Shown: piece after piece, positions 7,954 through 16,147 of the stretch
Numbering within the stretch: position 1 is the first letter of the stretch
Layout of the letters: each line of letters begins with the position of its first letter
Source of the DNA: Ramlibacter aurantiacus
GTDB lineage: Bacteria > Pseudomonadota > Gammaproteobacteria > Burkholderiales > Burkholderiaceae_C
Assembly: GCF_016722895.1 (NCBI RefSeq)
Contig: NZ_JAEQNA010000001.1
Span: forward strand, 1,364,001-1,428,000
Direction of reading: 5' to 3'
DNA length: 64,000 nucleotides
Made by a program: the position numbers and the translations under genes
Notes under the pieces: model-generated
What the model saw: only the letters and a program-made list of their open reading frames with translations
What the model was told of the DNA's origin: nothing
Databases searched by the model: none

Positions 7954-9207
7954 TTGAAGATCTTCCACGGCTGGCGCATCGTCGGCGCCGGCGCCACCCT
8001 CCACTTCCTCCACGCGGGCCTGCTGATGCAGGCCTTCGGCGCGTATGTGGCCGCCCTGTCGGCCGAGCTGGGCTGGAGCAAGACCTCGCTGGCAGGCGGC
8101 GCCGCGCTGCAGTCCGTCGAAGGCGCTTTGCTCGGCCCCATCCTGGGCTGGCTGATGGACCGCTTCGGCGGACGGGTGCTGGTGCACGTGGGCGTCCTGG
8201 CCTTCGGGCTGGGCCTGATCGCGCTGAGCCAGATCGAGACCATGGGCGGCTTCTATGCGGCCATCATGCTGGTGGCCATCGGCACCAGCCTCTCGGGCTA
8301 CTTCCCCCTGAGCATCACCGTGGTGCACTGGTTCCGGCGCCAGCGTGCCCGCGCCCTGTCCATCATGGGCATGGGCATGGCCCTGGGCGGCACATTCGTG
8401 CCGGTGGTCGCCTGGACCATGCAGACCTGGGGCTGGCGCACCACCGCCTTCGCCTCGGGCGTGCTGGCGATCGTGGTGGGCCTGCCCCTGGCGCGCATGC
8501 TGCGGCGCCGGCCCGAGGACATCGGCGAACACCCGGACGGCGTGCCGCCGGAACCCGATGCCGGCGTGCGCGCCAGCAATGCGTTCGACGCGGGCCCGGA
8601 ACGCGTCACCGCGGCGCAGGCACTGCGAACGCGGGCGTTCTGGCTGCTGGCCGTGGGACACGGCACCGCCCTGCTGGTGGTCACGGCCATCAACGTGCAC
8701 GCCATCTCGCACATGAAGGAAGGCCTGGGCTACACGATCTCGCAGGCTTCGTTCGTGATCACGCTGATGACGCTGTGCCAGCTGGGTGGCGTGCTGGCGG
8801 GCGCGGCCTTCGGCGACCGGTTCGAGAAGCGCAAGCTCGCGGCCGCCTGCATGCTGGCGCACATGGCCGGCCTGCTGCTGCTGGCTTATGCACAGCATCC
8901 CGCGTGGCTGGTGGGCTTCGCGGTGCTGCACGGCACGGCCTGGGGGCTGCGCGGGCCGCTGATGCAGGCGATCCGGGCCGACTACTTCGGGCTGCATGCG
9001 ATCGGAATGATCATGGGCCTGTCGGCCCTCATCACCGCCATGGGCCAGGTGATCGGGCCGCTGCTGGCGGGGCTGCTGGCCGACCTCACGGGCAACTACC
9101 GCGCAGGCTTCACGGCACTGGCGCTGGTGGCCGGCTCGGGTTCGCTGCTGTTCCTGCTGGCGCGCCGGCCGCGGGCGGGGATCGACCAGCCGACCCTCAC
9201 CGGCTGA
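7954..9207 (+). CDS. MFS transporter
   Basis: A 417-residue, 12-segment major facilitator protein. The TTG at 7954 is taken because it gives the expected short cytoplasmic N-terminus MKIFHGWRIVGAG before helix 1; no strong ribosome site is visible. The loop between helices 2 and 3 carries GWLMDRFGGRVLVHVG, the MFS motif A variant, and a charged mid-loop (RRRPEDIGEHPDG) separates the two six-helix halves. It resembles the monocarboxylate/oxalate-formate antiporter-like group, so organic anions are plausible substrates. The start abuts a MITE-like element, which may have displaced the native promoter. The 3' end overlaps the convergent DedA gene by 11 bases. Confidence 0.82.
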   Translation: MKIFHGWRIVGAGATLHFLHAGLLMQAFGAYVAALSAELGWSKTSLAGGAALQSVEGALLGPILGWLMDRFGGRVLVHVGVLAFGLGLIALSQIETMGGFYAAIMLVAIGTSLSGYFPLSITVVHWFRRQRARALSIMGMGMALGGTFVPVVAWTMQTWGWRTTAFASGVLAIVVGLPLARMLRRRPEDIGEHPDGVPPEPDAGVRASNAFDAGPERVTAAQALRTRAFWLLAVGHGTALLVVTAINVHAISHMKEGLGYTISQASFVITLMTLCQLGGVLAGAAFGDRFEKRKLAAACMLAHMAGLLLLAYAQHPAWLVGFAVLHGTAWGLRGPLMQAIRADYFGLHAIGMIMGLSALITAMGQVIGPLLAGLLADLTGNYRAGFTALALVAGSGSLLFLLARRPRAGIDQPTLTG

Positions 9208-9778
9208 AGGCCCGGGTGCGGGCCCGGGCCCGGGAACGTCGCCGGGCCAGCCACCAGGCCAGTGCCGCGGCCGTGAGCATCACCCCCAGCAGCGCGAGCT
9301 GGAATTCACGCGCGTGCCCGAGCACCCGTTGCAGGGTCTCGGCGAACACCCAGCCCAAGGTGCAATAGGTGCCCGCCCAGAGCACGGCGGCCAGCGCGCT
9401 GAGCAGGGCGAACTGCACCGGCGGCAGGCCCGAGGCCCCGATCAGCAGCGGGCCGGCGGTGCGCATGCCGTAGGCGAAGCGCACCCCCAGCACGCAGGCG
9501 TGCGGGTAGCGCCGCACCAGCCTTCGAGCCCGCACCGCCGCGCGCGCCAGCCGGCGCCAGCGCACCAGCACCGCCGCGCCCTTCCACCGGCCCAGCCAGA
9601 ACAGGGCCTGGTCGCTCAGCCAGGGCAGGCCGACGGCGAGCGCGAACACCCACGGCAACTCGAGCCATCCGCGATGGGCCGCGAAGCCCCCCAGCAGCAC
9701 GGCGGTCTCACCCTCCAGCAGCAGGCCCAGCGCCAGGACCGCGTAGCCGTGCTCGAGCAGCAGCGCACCAGGGTTCAT
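9197..9778 (-). CDS. DedA/SNARE-associated-type inner membrane protein
   Basis: A 193-residue integral membrane protein. The N-terminal GETAVLLGGFAAHRGWLEL matches the conserved E-x-(hydrophobic) membrane re-entrant element of DedA proteins. The downstream VRFAYGMRTAGPLLIGAS corresponds to the second signature with its conserved Arg and Gly residues. DedA relatives act as lipid scramblases or flippases needed for undecaprenyl-phosphate or phospholipid recycling and envelope homeostasis. The C-terminus is very Arg-rich (ARRRSRARARTRAFSR), consistent with a cytoplasmic tail. It converges with and overlaps the MFS gene. Confidence 0.8.
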   Translation of the reverse strand: MNPGALLLEHGYAVLALGLLLEGETAVLLGGFAAHRGWLELPWVFALAVGLPWLSDQALFWLGRWKGAAVLVRWRRLARAAVRARRLVRRYPHACVLGVRFAYGMRTAGPLLIGASGLPPVQFALLSALAAVLWAGTYCTLGWVFAETLQRVLGHAREFQLALLGVMLTAAALAWWLARRRSRARARTRAFSR

Positions 9779-9925
9779 GCGATGGACCTGCCGGAAGGGT
9801 TCGGGGACGGCGCTGGATGAGGCATGGGCGAATGCGGGTGGGGGTGCGGCGGCGGGACGAGCCCGGGCAGTAGCCCGGAGCTGGCGACGCGCCTGGACAA
9901 ACGGGTCAGCACAAGCCGGTGCCCC

Positions 9926-10417
9926 TCACGACAGCCGATCGTCCCCCGCTTCGCAGCGCGGATCGGCGCCGTAGGCCGAGCGGCCGGTGCGGCCGTTGAC
10001 GATGTCGACCTGCCACCACTGGCAGACCCGCGAGTCGAAACGATAGGACCACACCTGCCCCGGCTGCCAGCCGCCGCCCCGCACATCCGACGGTCGGCCG
10101 ATGCGGCGCATCAGTTCCTCCACCGGAAGGCCGGGCGGGATGGCATTGAACTGCGCCTCGGTCAGCACCTGCTGCCAGTCGGTGACGCGGCCCTGCGGAT
10201 CGATGTCGATCATGAAGGTGTGCAACCCGGCCGGGCCGCGCGCGTACTCGAGGCGGCGGCCACCACCGGGCAGCGCGTGCACGGCCGTGGGCGAACCCAT
10301 CTGGTCGGCCACCTGCTGGACCGACATCCCCGGCTGCACGGCGCGGGGCGAGTAGCTGCCGCAGGCCACCAACAGGAAAGCCAGGGGCAGCGACCAGGAA
10401 TAAGGTGCGAGGCGCAT
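9926..10417 (-). CDS. SmpA/OmlA-fold lipoprotein
   Basis: The start at 10417 is preferred over the upstream in-frame ATG at 10450 because GGGAG lies 8 bases upstream and the product then opens directly with a signal peptide (lipobox LLVAC). The 163-residue protein has a mature part with two SmpA/OmlA-like units: PGMSVQQVADQMGSPTAVH, and after about 50 residues PGLPVEELMRRIGRPSDVR. Such small folds (BamE-like) support outer-membrane protein or envelope assembly. The gene is monocistronic and divergent from the phospholipase D-type gene. The exact partner is unknown. Confidence 0.78.
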   Translation of the reverse strand: MRLAPYSWSLPLAFLLVACGSYSPRAVQPGMSVQQVADQMGSPTAVHALPGGGRRLEYARGPAGLHTFMIDIDPQGRVTDWQQVLTEAQFNAIPPGLPVEELMRRIGRPSDVRGGGWQPGQVWSYRFDSRVCQWWQVDIVNGRTGRSAYGADPRCEAGDDRLS

Positions 10418-10538
10418 CTGGAGAACTCCCAACGATGGGCGGACGCCCATGACGACGGATTCTTACGCGTGCTCGCGCGTTCAGGTGACACAGCGGCGAA
10501 GCCGGCGCCCTAGAGTCAGAGCTTCAGGAGGTCTTCCG

Positions 10539-11804
10539 ATGCACTGGGCACTACGAGCGGGCGTGGTCGCGGCGACGGCACTGCCATGGTTGATGCTGTG
10601 GTCGGCACGCCGCCACACCAGGCCCAGGCTGGAAGGCCTGCATCGCGATGCTCCCGAAGAGGACCTGCTGGGCAGCCTGGCAGGCGTGGGGCTGGGCTCG
10701 TCGATCTCGGGCAACTCGGTGCAGGTGCTGGAGAACGGCGCCTTCTTCGACGTGCTGGTCGACCGCATCCGCGCCGCGCGGCGGACCGTGCACCTGGAAA
10801 CCTACCTGTGGAAGAAGGGCGAGCTGAACGACCGGGTGGTGGAGGCCCTGTGCGACAGGGCGCGGGCCGGCGTGAAGGTCCGCATCCTGGCGGACGCCTG
10901 GGGGGCCAAGCGCATCGCGCCGGAGGTGCCTCGCCAACTGCGCAAGGCCGGCTGCCGCCTGGTGTGGTTCCACCCCTTCGGCTTCTACACGCTGGGCGTG
11001 TTCGGCGACCGCGACCACCGCAAGCTCACGGTGATCGACGGCCAGGAAGCCTTCGTCGGCGGCCACTGCATCACCGACAACTGGCTGGGCGACGCGCAGG
11101 ACCACGACCACTTCGCGGACGTGAGCGTGTGGCTCAGGGGTCCGATCGTGCACAGCGTGCAGTCATGCTTCGGCGAGAACTGGGGATCGGCCACCGGCGA
11201 GATCCTGATCGGCGACGACGTGTACCCGCGGCTCGATGCCGTGGGTGAGGTCGGCATGCATGCGGCCTTCGTCAAGCCCACCGGCTGGGCCCCGGCGGTG
11301 AAGGCGGTGCACCACGCGGCCATCTGCATGGCGCGTGAGCGCATCTGGATCCAGAACCCCTATTTCCTGCCGAAGCCCGAGGCCATCGTGGCCCTGGGGC
11401 GGGCCGTGTCGCGCGGGGTGGACGTGCGCGTGCTCACGCCTTCGCCCGGCGCGTCGGACAACCCTGTGGTGCAACACGCCAGCCACCGCAATTTCGAGAA
11501 CCTGCTGCGCCGCGGCGTGCGCATCTTCGAGTACCCCAGGACGCTGCTGCACCAGAAGCTGATGACCGTGGACGGCCGCTGGTGCGCGGTGGGGTCGAGC
11601 AACTTCGATGACCGCTCGTTCGACACCAATGACGAACTGGTGATCGGCATCCAGGACCGGGAGACCACGGCGCGCATCGACGGGATCTTCATGAAATACG
11701 CGCAGGAGGCGCGCGAGGTGGACCCGCGCGAATGGGCCACGCGGCGCAAGCCCCTGCAGAAGGCGCGCGACCACGTGTACTACCTGCTGAACGAGGTGTT
11801 GTGA
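10539..11804 (+). CDS. Phospholipase D family cardiolipin synthase-like protein
   Basis: The ATG at 10539 has AGGAGG 7 bases upstream; the longer open frame from 10449 lacks one. The 421-residue protein begins with a hydrophobic anchor (about residues 5-20). It then carries two HKD motifs, HRKLTVIDGQEAFVGG near residue 160 and HQKLMTVDGRWCAVGSSN near residue 345, the paired catalytic signature of bacterial cardiolipin synthases. It probably forms cardiolipin or another phosphatidyl-transfer product at the inner membrane. The single anchor and the length resemble ClsB-type more than two-helix ClsA enzymes. Confidence 0.85.
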   Translation: MHWALRAGVVAATALPWLMLWSARRHTRPRLEGLHRDAPEEDLLGSLAGVGLGSSISGNSVQVLENGAFFDVLVDRIRAARRTVHLETYLWKKGELNDRVVEALCDRARAGVKVRILADAWGAKRIAPEVPRQLRKAGCRLVWFHPFGFYTLGVFGDRDHRKLTVIDGQEAFVGGHCITDNWLGDAQDHDHFADVSVWLRGPIVHSVQSCFGENWGSATGEILIGDDVYPRLDAVGEVGMHAAFVKPTGWAPAVKAVHHAAICMARERIWIQNPYFLPKPEAIVALGRAVSRGVDVRVLTPSPGASDNPVVQHASHRNFENLLRRGVRIFEYPRTLLHQKLMTVDGRWCAVGSSNFDDRSFDTNDELVIGIQDRETTARIDGIFMKYAQEAREVDPREWATRRKPLQKARDHVYYLLNEVL

Positions 11805-11847
11805 GCGGCGCCGCAGCGGGCCCGCATCGGCCGCACAGCACCGCCTG

Positions 11848-11871
11848 GTTCCAGTGTTCCAGTGTTCCAGT
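11848..11871 (+). repeat. Three tandem copies of an 8-bp unit
   Basis: GTTCCAGT is repeated three times head to tail without mismatch, 17 bases before the next gene start. A slippage-prone tract at this place could alter leader length. No regulatory role can be shown from sequence. Confidence 0.75.
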
Positions 11872-11888
11872 GGACTAGCATCGGCCGC

Positions 11889-12251
11889 ATGCGATTGGAT
11901 TTCCTCGAGTTCGACTACAGCGAAGACGCCGAGGGCAACGGCAGCTTCGACGCCATGGCCTCGGCCATGCCGGCTCAATGGCCGGCGCTGCAGGCCGAGG
12001 TGGCCAGCGTGCTGGCCTGGGCCGAGCGCGAGTTTGCGCATGCCCGCGGCAGCCTCGACGAGGGCGGCCAGTGGGACGTGGAGCTGCAGGGCGTGAGCGA
12101 AGTGGCGACACCGCTGGAGCTGCAATGGGAGTCCTCGGGCCTGCGGGTGGAGCCCGGGCAGCCGGCGGCGCCGCGCGTGACCCTCAGCCTCACGGTCAGC
12201 GGCACGCCGGCCTTCTGCGCTGCCCTGCGCGCGGCCTTCGAACTCGGCTGA
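11889..12251 (+). CDS. Conserved hypothetical protein, 120 residues
   Basis: The ATG at 11889 (MRLDFLEFDYSEDAEG) is chosen over an in-frame upstream ATG that lies within the tandem repeat. The protein is acidic, cytoplasmic and without membrane segments. It alternates a helical half, rich in Ala/Trp/Glu around residues 25-55, with a beta-rich C-terminal half (VTLSLTVSGTPAFCAALRAA). No catalytic motif is evident and the family is not recognised. Codon usage matches the surroundings, and the regular amphipathic pattern supports a real gene. It ends 8 bases before the convergent membrane-protein gene. Confidence 0.6.
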   Translation: MRLDFLEFDYSEDAEGNGSFDAMASAMPAQWPALQAEVASVLAWAEREFAHARGSLDEGGQWDVELQGVSEVATPLELQWESSGLRVEPGQPAAPRVTLSLTVSGTPAFCAALRAAFELG

Positions 12252-12259
12252 CGCCACAC

Positions 12260-13183
12260 TCAGCCCGGCGCGGCGTCCGCGCTGAAGGACCACTTGGCCA
12301 GGCCGCTCATCACGCCACCAGCCAGTGCCACGCTGACCGCGACCCACTTGAACCACTCGTCGTCGTGGCCCCGAAGCAGTTCCAGCAGGACGAAGGCGGT
12401 CATGGTGCAGGTCGAATAGATGCCGGTGGTCATGCCCATCTCCACGGCATCGACGTAGCGCTGGTGGTTGCGCAGCATCTGCTGCGTCATGTCGGCCGTG
12501 GAGGATCGGATGCGGCAGCGCCACTGGCCGACTTCCGCCATGGAGTTGTTGGACTGCACCAGCTTGTAGGCGGCGAGCATGGCGAACATGAACCAGGGGC
12601 CGAGCTCCTCGCCTGCCGCCAATCCCGCGACCACCAGCAGGGACGACAGCGTGTCGATGCCACCGCTGGCGGCCAGCGAACGTCCGATCTGCTGCTGGCG
12701 CGCGCCGGGCTGCGGAAGCCCGCGCGACCGGTAGGCTTCGGCGAGGTCGAGCTCGTAGGCCTGGCGCGCGTTGGTGAAGATCGCGATGCCGGTCTCGACC
12801 GCCGTCACCACGGAAAACACGCTGATGCCCATGGCCGGGTTCCACGCGGCCAGCGAGGTGGCCAGGCTCGCGGCGGCCGCGTTGGTGATGCCGTCTCCGC
12901 ACTTCTGCCAGTTCATCCGACGCACGCCCCGGTCGTAGTGGGGATCGAGGCGCCGCATCTGGCGATACAAGCCGACCGAAGGCCGGGGCAGGACCTGGCG
13001 CTCCGCATCGAACTCGACCGACGAGCCCAGGGACACGGAAACCCGCCGGCTCAACGGGCGCGACACGTCCTGCCGATCGACGCTGGGCCTGCGGCTGGAA
13101 GGTGCGTCTTCGAGCGGCAGCACATGGGGATGCGCGGCTTCGTCAGGCAGGACGGTGGGTCTGAGCGAAGGCGTGAGATACAT
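12260..13183 (-). CDS. Unknown membrane protein with long Ser/Arg/Pro-rich N-terminus
   Basis: The start at 13183 (MYLTPSLRPTVLPDEAAH) follows a GGAGAG site 10 bases upstream. The open frame extends further upstream but is less plausible. Of about 307 residues, the first 90 are polar, basic and probably disordered. The remainder holds four or more hydrophobic segments: around AAAASLATSLAAW, GIDTLSSLLVVAGLAAG, FMFAMLAAYKLV, and the C-terminal AFVLLELLRG and WVAVSVALAGGVMSG. No known family, signal peptide or enzyme motif was recognised. The architecture, with a flexible basic head and clustered helices, resembles some secreted or host-directed proteins, but nothing nearby encodes a secretion system. 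Confidence 0.55.
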   Translation of the reverse strand: MYLTPSLRPTVLPDEAAHPHVLPLEDAPSSRRPSVDRQDVSRPLSRRVSVSLGSSVEFDAERQVLPRPSVGLYRQMRRLDPHYDRGVRRMNWQKCGDGITNAAAASLATSLAAWNPAMGISVFSVVTAVETGIAIFTNARQAYELDLAEAYRSRGLPQPGARQQQIGRSLAASGGIDTLSSLLVVAGLAAGEELGPWFMFAMLAAYKLVQSNNSMAEVGQWRCRIRSSTADMTQQMLRNHQRYVDAVEMGMTTGIYSTCTMTAFVLLELLRGHDDEWFKWVAVSVALAGGVMSGLAKWSFSADAAPG

Positions 13184-13278
13184 GGTCGACAGGCTCTCCA
13201 GTGAACGTTGGGCGGGTCCGGAACGACACGCCGCGCGACTGTACGCACCGATGTGCCGGGGTAAGCCCGTTCGGGTCC

Positions 13279-13489
13279 ATGAATCCTGACGCACGACAAC
13301 CGTGGCGCGGTCCGCGCTGGGCCCTGGCCCTGCTGCTGGCCGTACCGGGCACCGTCGGCCCGTTCTCGATCGATACCGACCTGCCGGCCTTTTCGGGCAT
13401 CGCGCAATCGCTGGGCGCCACGCCCGTGGAGATGCAGCAGACGCTGTCGACCTACCTCTTCGGCTTCGCGTTCATGAACCCGTTCCACG
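13279..13489 (+). pseudogene. Truncated N-terminal remnant of a Bcr/CflA-family MFS transporter
   Basis: Translation from the ATG at 13279 gives about 70 residues that read like the start of Bcr/CflA drug transporters: GPFSIDTDLPAF, then TPVEMQQTLSTYLFGFAFMN and FHGA. Similarity stops abruptly at about 13489, where the frame runs into the 3' end of the opposite-strand lipoprotein gene. The usual TYLPAF is changed to TDLPAF and MNLFHG to MNPFHG, consistent with decay. The remaining eleven helices are absent from the window. It is a deletion or insertion scar and not a functional gene. Confidence 0.7.
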
Positions 13490-14047
13490 GGGCGCGGCCG
13501 CGGCGTCGCGCCCGCATTCGAGGTAGCCCGCATAGCCGACGGTCAGCACATCCCCGACCTGGAACACCAGGTCCGCCTCGACCGGCCCGCCACCACCGGG
13601 CGGCAGCGATGCCGCGTTCGCGTTGCCGCGCCGCACCTGGATGCGCACGGAGTCGGCGACCAGCGCCCATCCGCCTCCCGCCGCCCTGGCGTCGGGGTCC
13701 GGCTGCAGCGGCACGAGATGCCCGTTGAGTTTGACCACCCCCGCTTCAGGGCCGCTGCCGGCGCCCATGCCCGCCGCCAGCACGGGCTTGCCCGAGCTGG
13801 TGTAGCGGAAGATGCACAGCGGGCGATTGCCGAGGGCCGCAACGATTTCGGCGCGCACCAGCGTGGCCGGGTCGAGCTTGCGGATCTCGGCCCCGGCGAG
13901 CGCCTGCGACGCCGACAGCACCCGGGCCACAGGCGGCGCGGGAGCCTGGGCATCGTCCGGTGCATCGCTCCGGCCGCAGCCGGCCACCAGGCCGAGCACC
14001 AGGGAACCGACGGCGGCGCAGGACCGGCGCAAGCCCAGGCTCGCCAT
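13472..14047 (-). CDS. Small lipoprotein, third gene of a DUF305/cytochrome c cluster
   Basis: A 191-residue protein with a lipoprotein signal (MASLGLRRSC...LVLGLVAGC). A short Pro/Ala linker follows, then one domain containing LCIFRYTSSGKPVLAAG and VKLNGHLVPLQPDPDA. The family is not recognised with certainty. The start overlaps the upstream stop (TGATG), so it is co-translated with the DUF305 gene. The last 10-12 residues (DAAAAPRGTGS) are read through into the Bcr/CflA remnant, so the native C-terminus has probably been altered at the rearrangement junction. It is likely periplasmic and lipid-anchored, perhaps handling a metal or redox stress together with its neighbours. Confidence 0.62.
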   Translation of the reverse strand: MASLGLRRSCAAVGSLVLGLVAGCGRSDAPDDAQAPAPPVARVLSASQALAGAEIRKLDPATLVRAEIVAALGNRPLCIFRYTSSGKPVLAAGMGAGSGPEAGVVKLNGHLVPLQPDPDARAAGGGWALVADSVRIQVRRGNANAASLPPGGGGPVEADLVFQVGDVLTVGYAGYLECGRDAAAAPRGTGS

Positions 14048-14502
14048 CAGTCGCGCCCCTCCAGATCGCGGATCAGGTACTTCATCTCGGCGATCTCCTT
14101 TTCCTGGGCCTCGATGATTTCATCAGCGAGCTTCCTCACACGGGGATCGGAGATCTGGGACCGGTTGCTCGTGAGGATGGCAATGGAGTGGTGCGGGATC
14201 ATCGCCTTCATGTACTCGATGTCGTCCACGCTGGCCTGGCTGCGCACCAGCCAGAGCGCACCGGCGAAGACCGCGACGGAGCCGCCGAAGATCGCGAGGT
14301 TGAGGCCCTTGCGCTTGTACATGTTCAGCATGAAACCGAGCATGACCACCGCCATCGACGCGCCCATGACGAGCGCCATCCAGGCGCGGGTCTCGCTCCA
14401 GAACACCTGCTCCCACGCGTACGTGTTCAGGTACATCAAGCCGAACATCACCACCGTGGACGTCGCGATCATGGCAGCGAAGCGCCAGTAGGACATCTGC
14501 AT
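14047..14502 (-). CDS. DUF305-domain membrane protein
   Basis: The start at 14502 has AGGAGG 6 bases upstream (14509-14514); ATG 14496 and GTG 14508 are poorer choices. The 151-residue protein has two or three N-terminal transmembrane segments. A C-terminal DUF305 helix pair follows with the signature YMKAMIPHHSIAILTSN and LADEIIEAQEKEIAEMKYLI. DUF305 proteins carry conserved Met/His residues and are commonly linked to copper or other metal resistance; the role here is inferred. It lies 10 bases downstream of the cytochrome c gene and overlaps the next gene. Confidence 0.82.
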   Translation of the reverse strand: MQMSYWRFAAMIATSTVVMFGLMYLNTYAWEQVFWSETRAWMALVMGASMAVVMLGFMLNMYKRKGLNLAIFGGSVAVFAGALWLVRSQASVDDIEYMKAMIPHHSIAILTSNRSQISDPRVRKLADEIIEAQEKEIAEMKYLIRDLEGRD

Positions 14503-14511
14503 CCGCACCTC

Positions 14512-15156
14512 CTAACGCGCCGGCGAGCCGGCCTGGGAAGCCGCTTCGGGAGCCGGTGCCGGGGTCGCCATTCCACCCGGGCTTCCGTGCGCGCCACCGC
14601 CGTGTCCATGGCCCGCGCCACCCCCCAGCGAGGCATACCGCTCCGGGGTCATCGCCGGCAGCTGCGCGACGAACGCGACCACTTTCCAGAGCGTTTCGTC
14701 GTCGTGGCTGGGGCCGAACGCGGGCATGCCGGTCATCCTGATGCCGTGCTTGGCGATCCAGAACAGTTCGTTCGGCTCCCACTCGGCCGCCGCTTCGGCC
14801 AGGTGAGGCGGCCGCGGCCGCATCCCGCCGGCCCACTCCTCACGCTCGACGCCGGGCCCGCCGTGGCAGTGCTGGCAGGTCGACTTGTAGAGGCTCGCGC
14901 CGGACTCGAGCATGGCCGGCGTCGCATCTTCCGCGGCACGCGTGATCGCGTCCGCGCGCGATCGGACCGAGCGATGCATGGTGGTGTCGAAGGCCCAGCG
15001 GGTCAGTGACAGGTGCTCCTCGGTGGCGGCCACGTTGTAGGCACCCGTGTAGACCACCGCCAAGCCAGCGAGCCCGAGCAACGCGAGGACGCCGACCGCA
15101 CCGATCGCAGCACCCAGGCCCAGCTTGCTGCGTGCGCTCTCCATGGGCCCGATCAT
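14512..15156 (-). CDS. Membrane-anchored c-type cytochrome
   Basis: The start is uncertain: MIGPMESARS at 15156 is used, and ATG 15144 is equally possible. One N-terminal transmembrane helix (about residues 12-35) precedes a periplasmic haem domain with CQHCH near residue 95. Candidate distal methionine ligands lie in GIRMTGMPAFGP. A Gly/His-rich tail (GGGAGHGHGGGAHG) could bind metal. It is probably a small electron carrier or a class I cytochrome donating to an oxidase or reductase. It is the first gene of the cytochrome-DUF305-lipoprotein group, and the joint placement suggests respiratory chemistry coupled to metal or stress handling. Confidence 0.8.
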   Translation of the reverse strand: MIGPMESARSKLGLGAAIGAVGVLALLGLAGLAVVYTGAYNVAATEEHLSLTRWAFDTTMHRSVRSRADAITRAAEDATPAMLESGASLYKSTCQHCHGGPGVEREEWAGGMRPRPPHLAEAAAEWEPNELFWIAKHGIRMTGMPAFGPSHDDETLWKVVAFVAQLPAMTPERYASLGGGAGHGHGGGAHGSPGGMATPAPAPEAASQAGSPAR

Positions 15157-15278
15157 CCCGGATCCGGGCGACGGCAGGCCGCGCATAACGTTTCACTTGC
15201 TACTTTTATCGGCTGCTCGGCCACGCCCCGCATGGGCCGCCACGACGCGAAGCCGACTTGCGGCCTCCGCGGAAGGCA

Positions 15279-16136
15279 TCAGCGCAAGAGCAAGGCGGGA
15301 ATCTTCGACGCGCGCAACAAGTCGGTGGTCTTGCTGCCGAAGACCAGCGAGCGAAGCGGCGCGTGCGTGTACGCGCCCATGACCAGCAGGTCGATCTCAC
15401 GCGCCTGGACGGACTGCGCGATGACCCGCTCCGGGTCGCCTGCCATGATCGCGCTGCTCACCTCGAGACCCGCCGAGACCAAGGTCTGGGTTGCCCAGTC
15501 GACGGAAGAAGCCCGCCGGGACTGGCCGGCCATGAGCACGTGGATCGGCAGGCCCTGGAGCAGCTTGCCGCGAGCGATGCTCTCGACGCCGCGCCGGGTG
15601 ACGGCGCTGCCGTCGTACGCCAGCAGGACGCGGCTCGGCTCCCGGAACTCCTCGGTCACGGCGAGCACCGGTCGCTGCACGGCCCGGACCGCCCACTCAA
15701 GGTTGCGTCCCATGTCGCGACCCGTTCGGGTCGCCGACGCGCCGCGACGCCCCAGGACGACGAGGCCGACACCCGACTGCAACTCCGACAACGCTTCGGC
15801 CAGCACGCCATTGCGTTGGCGGACGTCCACCTCCCGGACGCCGGCCGCCAGGGCACGCTGCCGCAACTCGCCCAGGAACACCCGCCCGGACTCCCTCTGC
15901 GCGCGGCTGTGGGCCTCGTCGCGCTCGACGAGTTCATGAAGCAGATGCTCCTGCGCGTCCAATCCGATGGCGCCGCTGTGATCACGGCCCGCGGGCGCCT
16001 CGTGCGTATCGATCACATGCAGGAACTCGAGCGGCACGCCGGTGCGACGAGCCGCCCATGCGGCGTAATCACCCACGACCGCCGCGAACGGGGACCGGTC
16101 GACGCAGGCGAGGACTCGGGCATCCCGGTTGTTCAT
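15279..16136 (-). CDS. Tandem-domain universal stress protein
   Basis: The start at 16136 (MNNRDARVLACVDRSP) has GAGGG 8 bases upstream; earlier in-frame ATG/TTG codons overlap the SulP stop. The 285 residues form two UspA domains (about 5-145 and 150-285). The second domain ends VMGAYTHAPLRSLVFGSKT, a variant of the G-x2-G-x9-G nucleotide site. The first domain has VLGRRGASATRTGRDMG in the same position, without the full glycine pattern. It starts 11 bases downstream of the SulP transporter gene in the same transcript. This pairing suggests that the Usp protein modulates or senses the state of that transporter. Confidence 0.85.
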   Translation of the reverse strand: MNNRDARVLACVDRSPFAAVVGDYAAWAARRTGVPLEFLHVIDTHEAPAGRDHSGAIGLDAQEHLLHELVERDEAHSRAQRESGRVFLGELRQRALAAGVREVDVRQRNGVLAEALSELQSGVGLVVLGRRGASATRTGRDMGRNLEWAVRAVQRPVLAVTEEFREPSRVLLAYDGSAVTRRGVESIARGKLLQGLPIHVLMAGQSRRASSVDWATQTLVSAGLEVSSAIMAGDPERVIAQSVQAREIDLLVMGAYTHAPLRSLVFGSKTTDLLRASKIPALLLR

Positions 16137-16147
16137 CGCCATCGCCC

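Noticed and set aside
5785..8997. A 1070-codon open frame on the minus strand across the Nudix, lipoprotein and MFS genes
   Set aside because: Its translation is His/Arg/Gln/Gly-rich without protein-like patterning and it lies opposite genes with clear motifs; it is a by-product of high GC.
9204..9245. GC-rich palindromic stretch (GCCCGGG repeats) as a terminator for the MFS/DedA pair
   Set aside because: It lies in the Arg-rich coding end of the DedA gene and has no T run.
11163..12902. A 579-codon minus-strand frame overlapping the phospholipase D-type and unknown genes
   Set aside because: It crosses two convergent real genes and has no recognisable domain or start signal.
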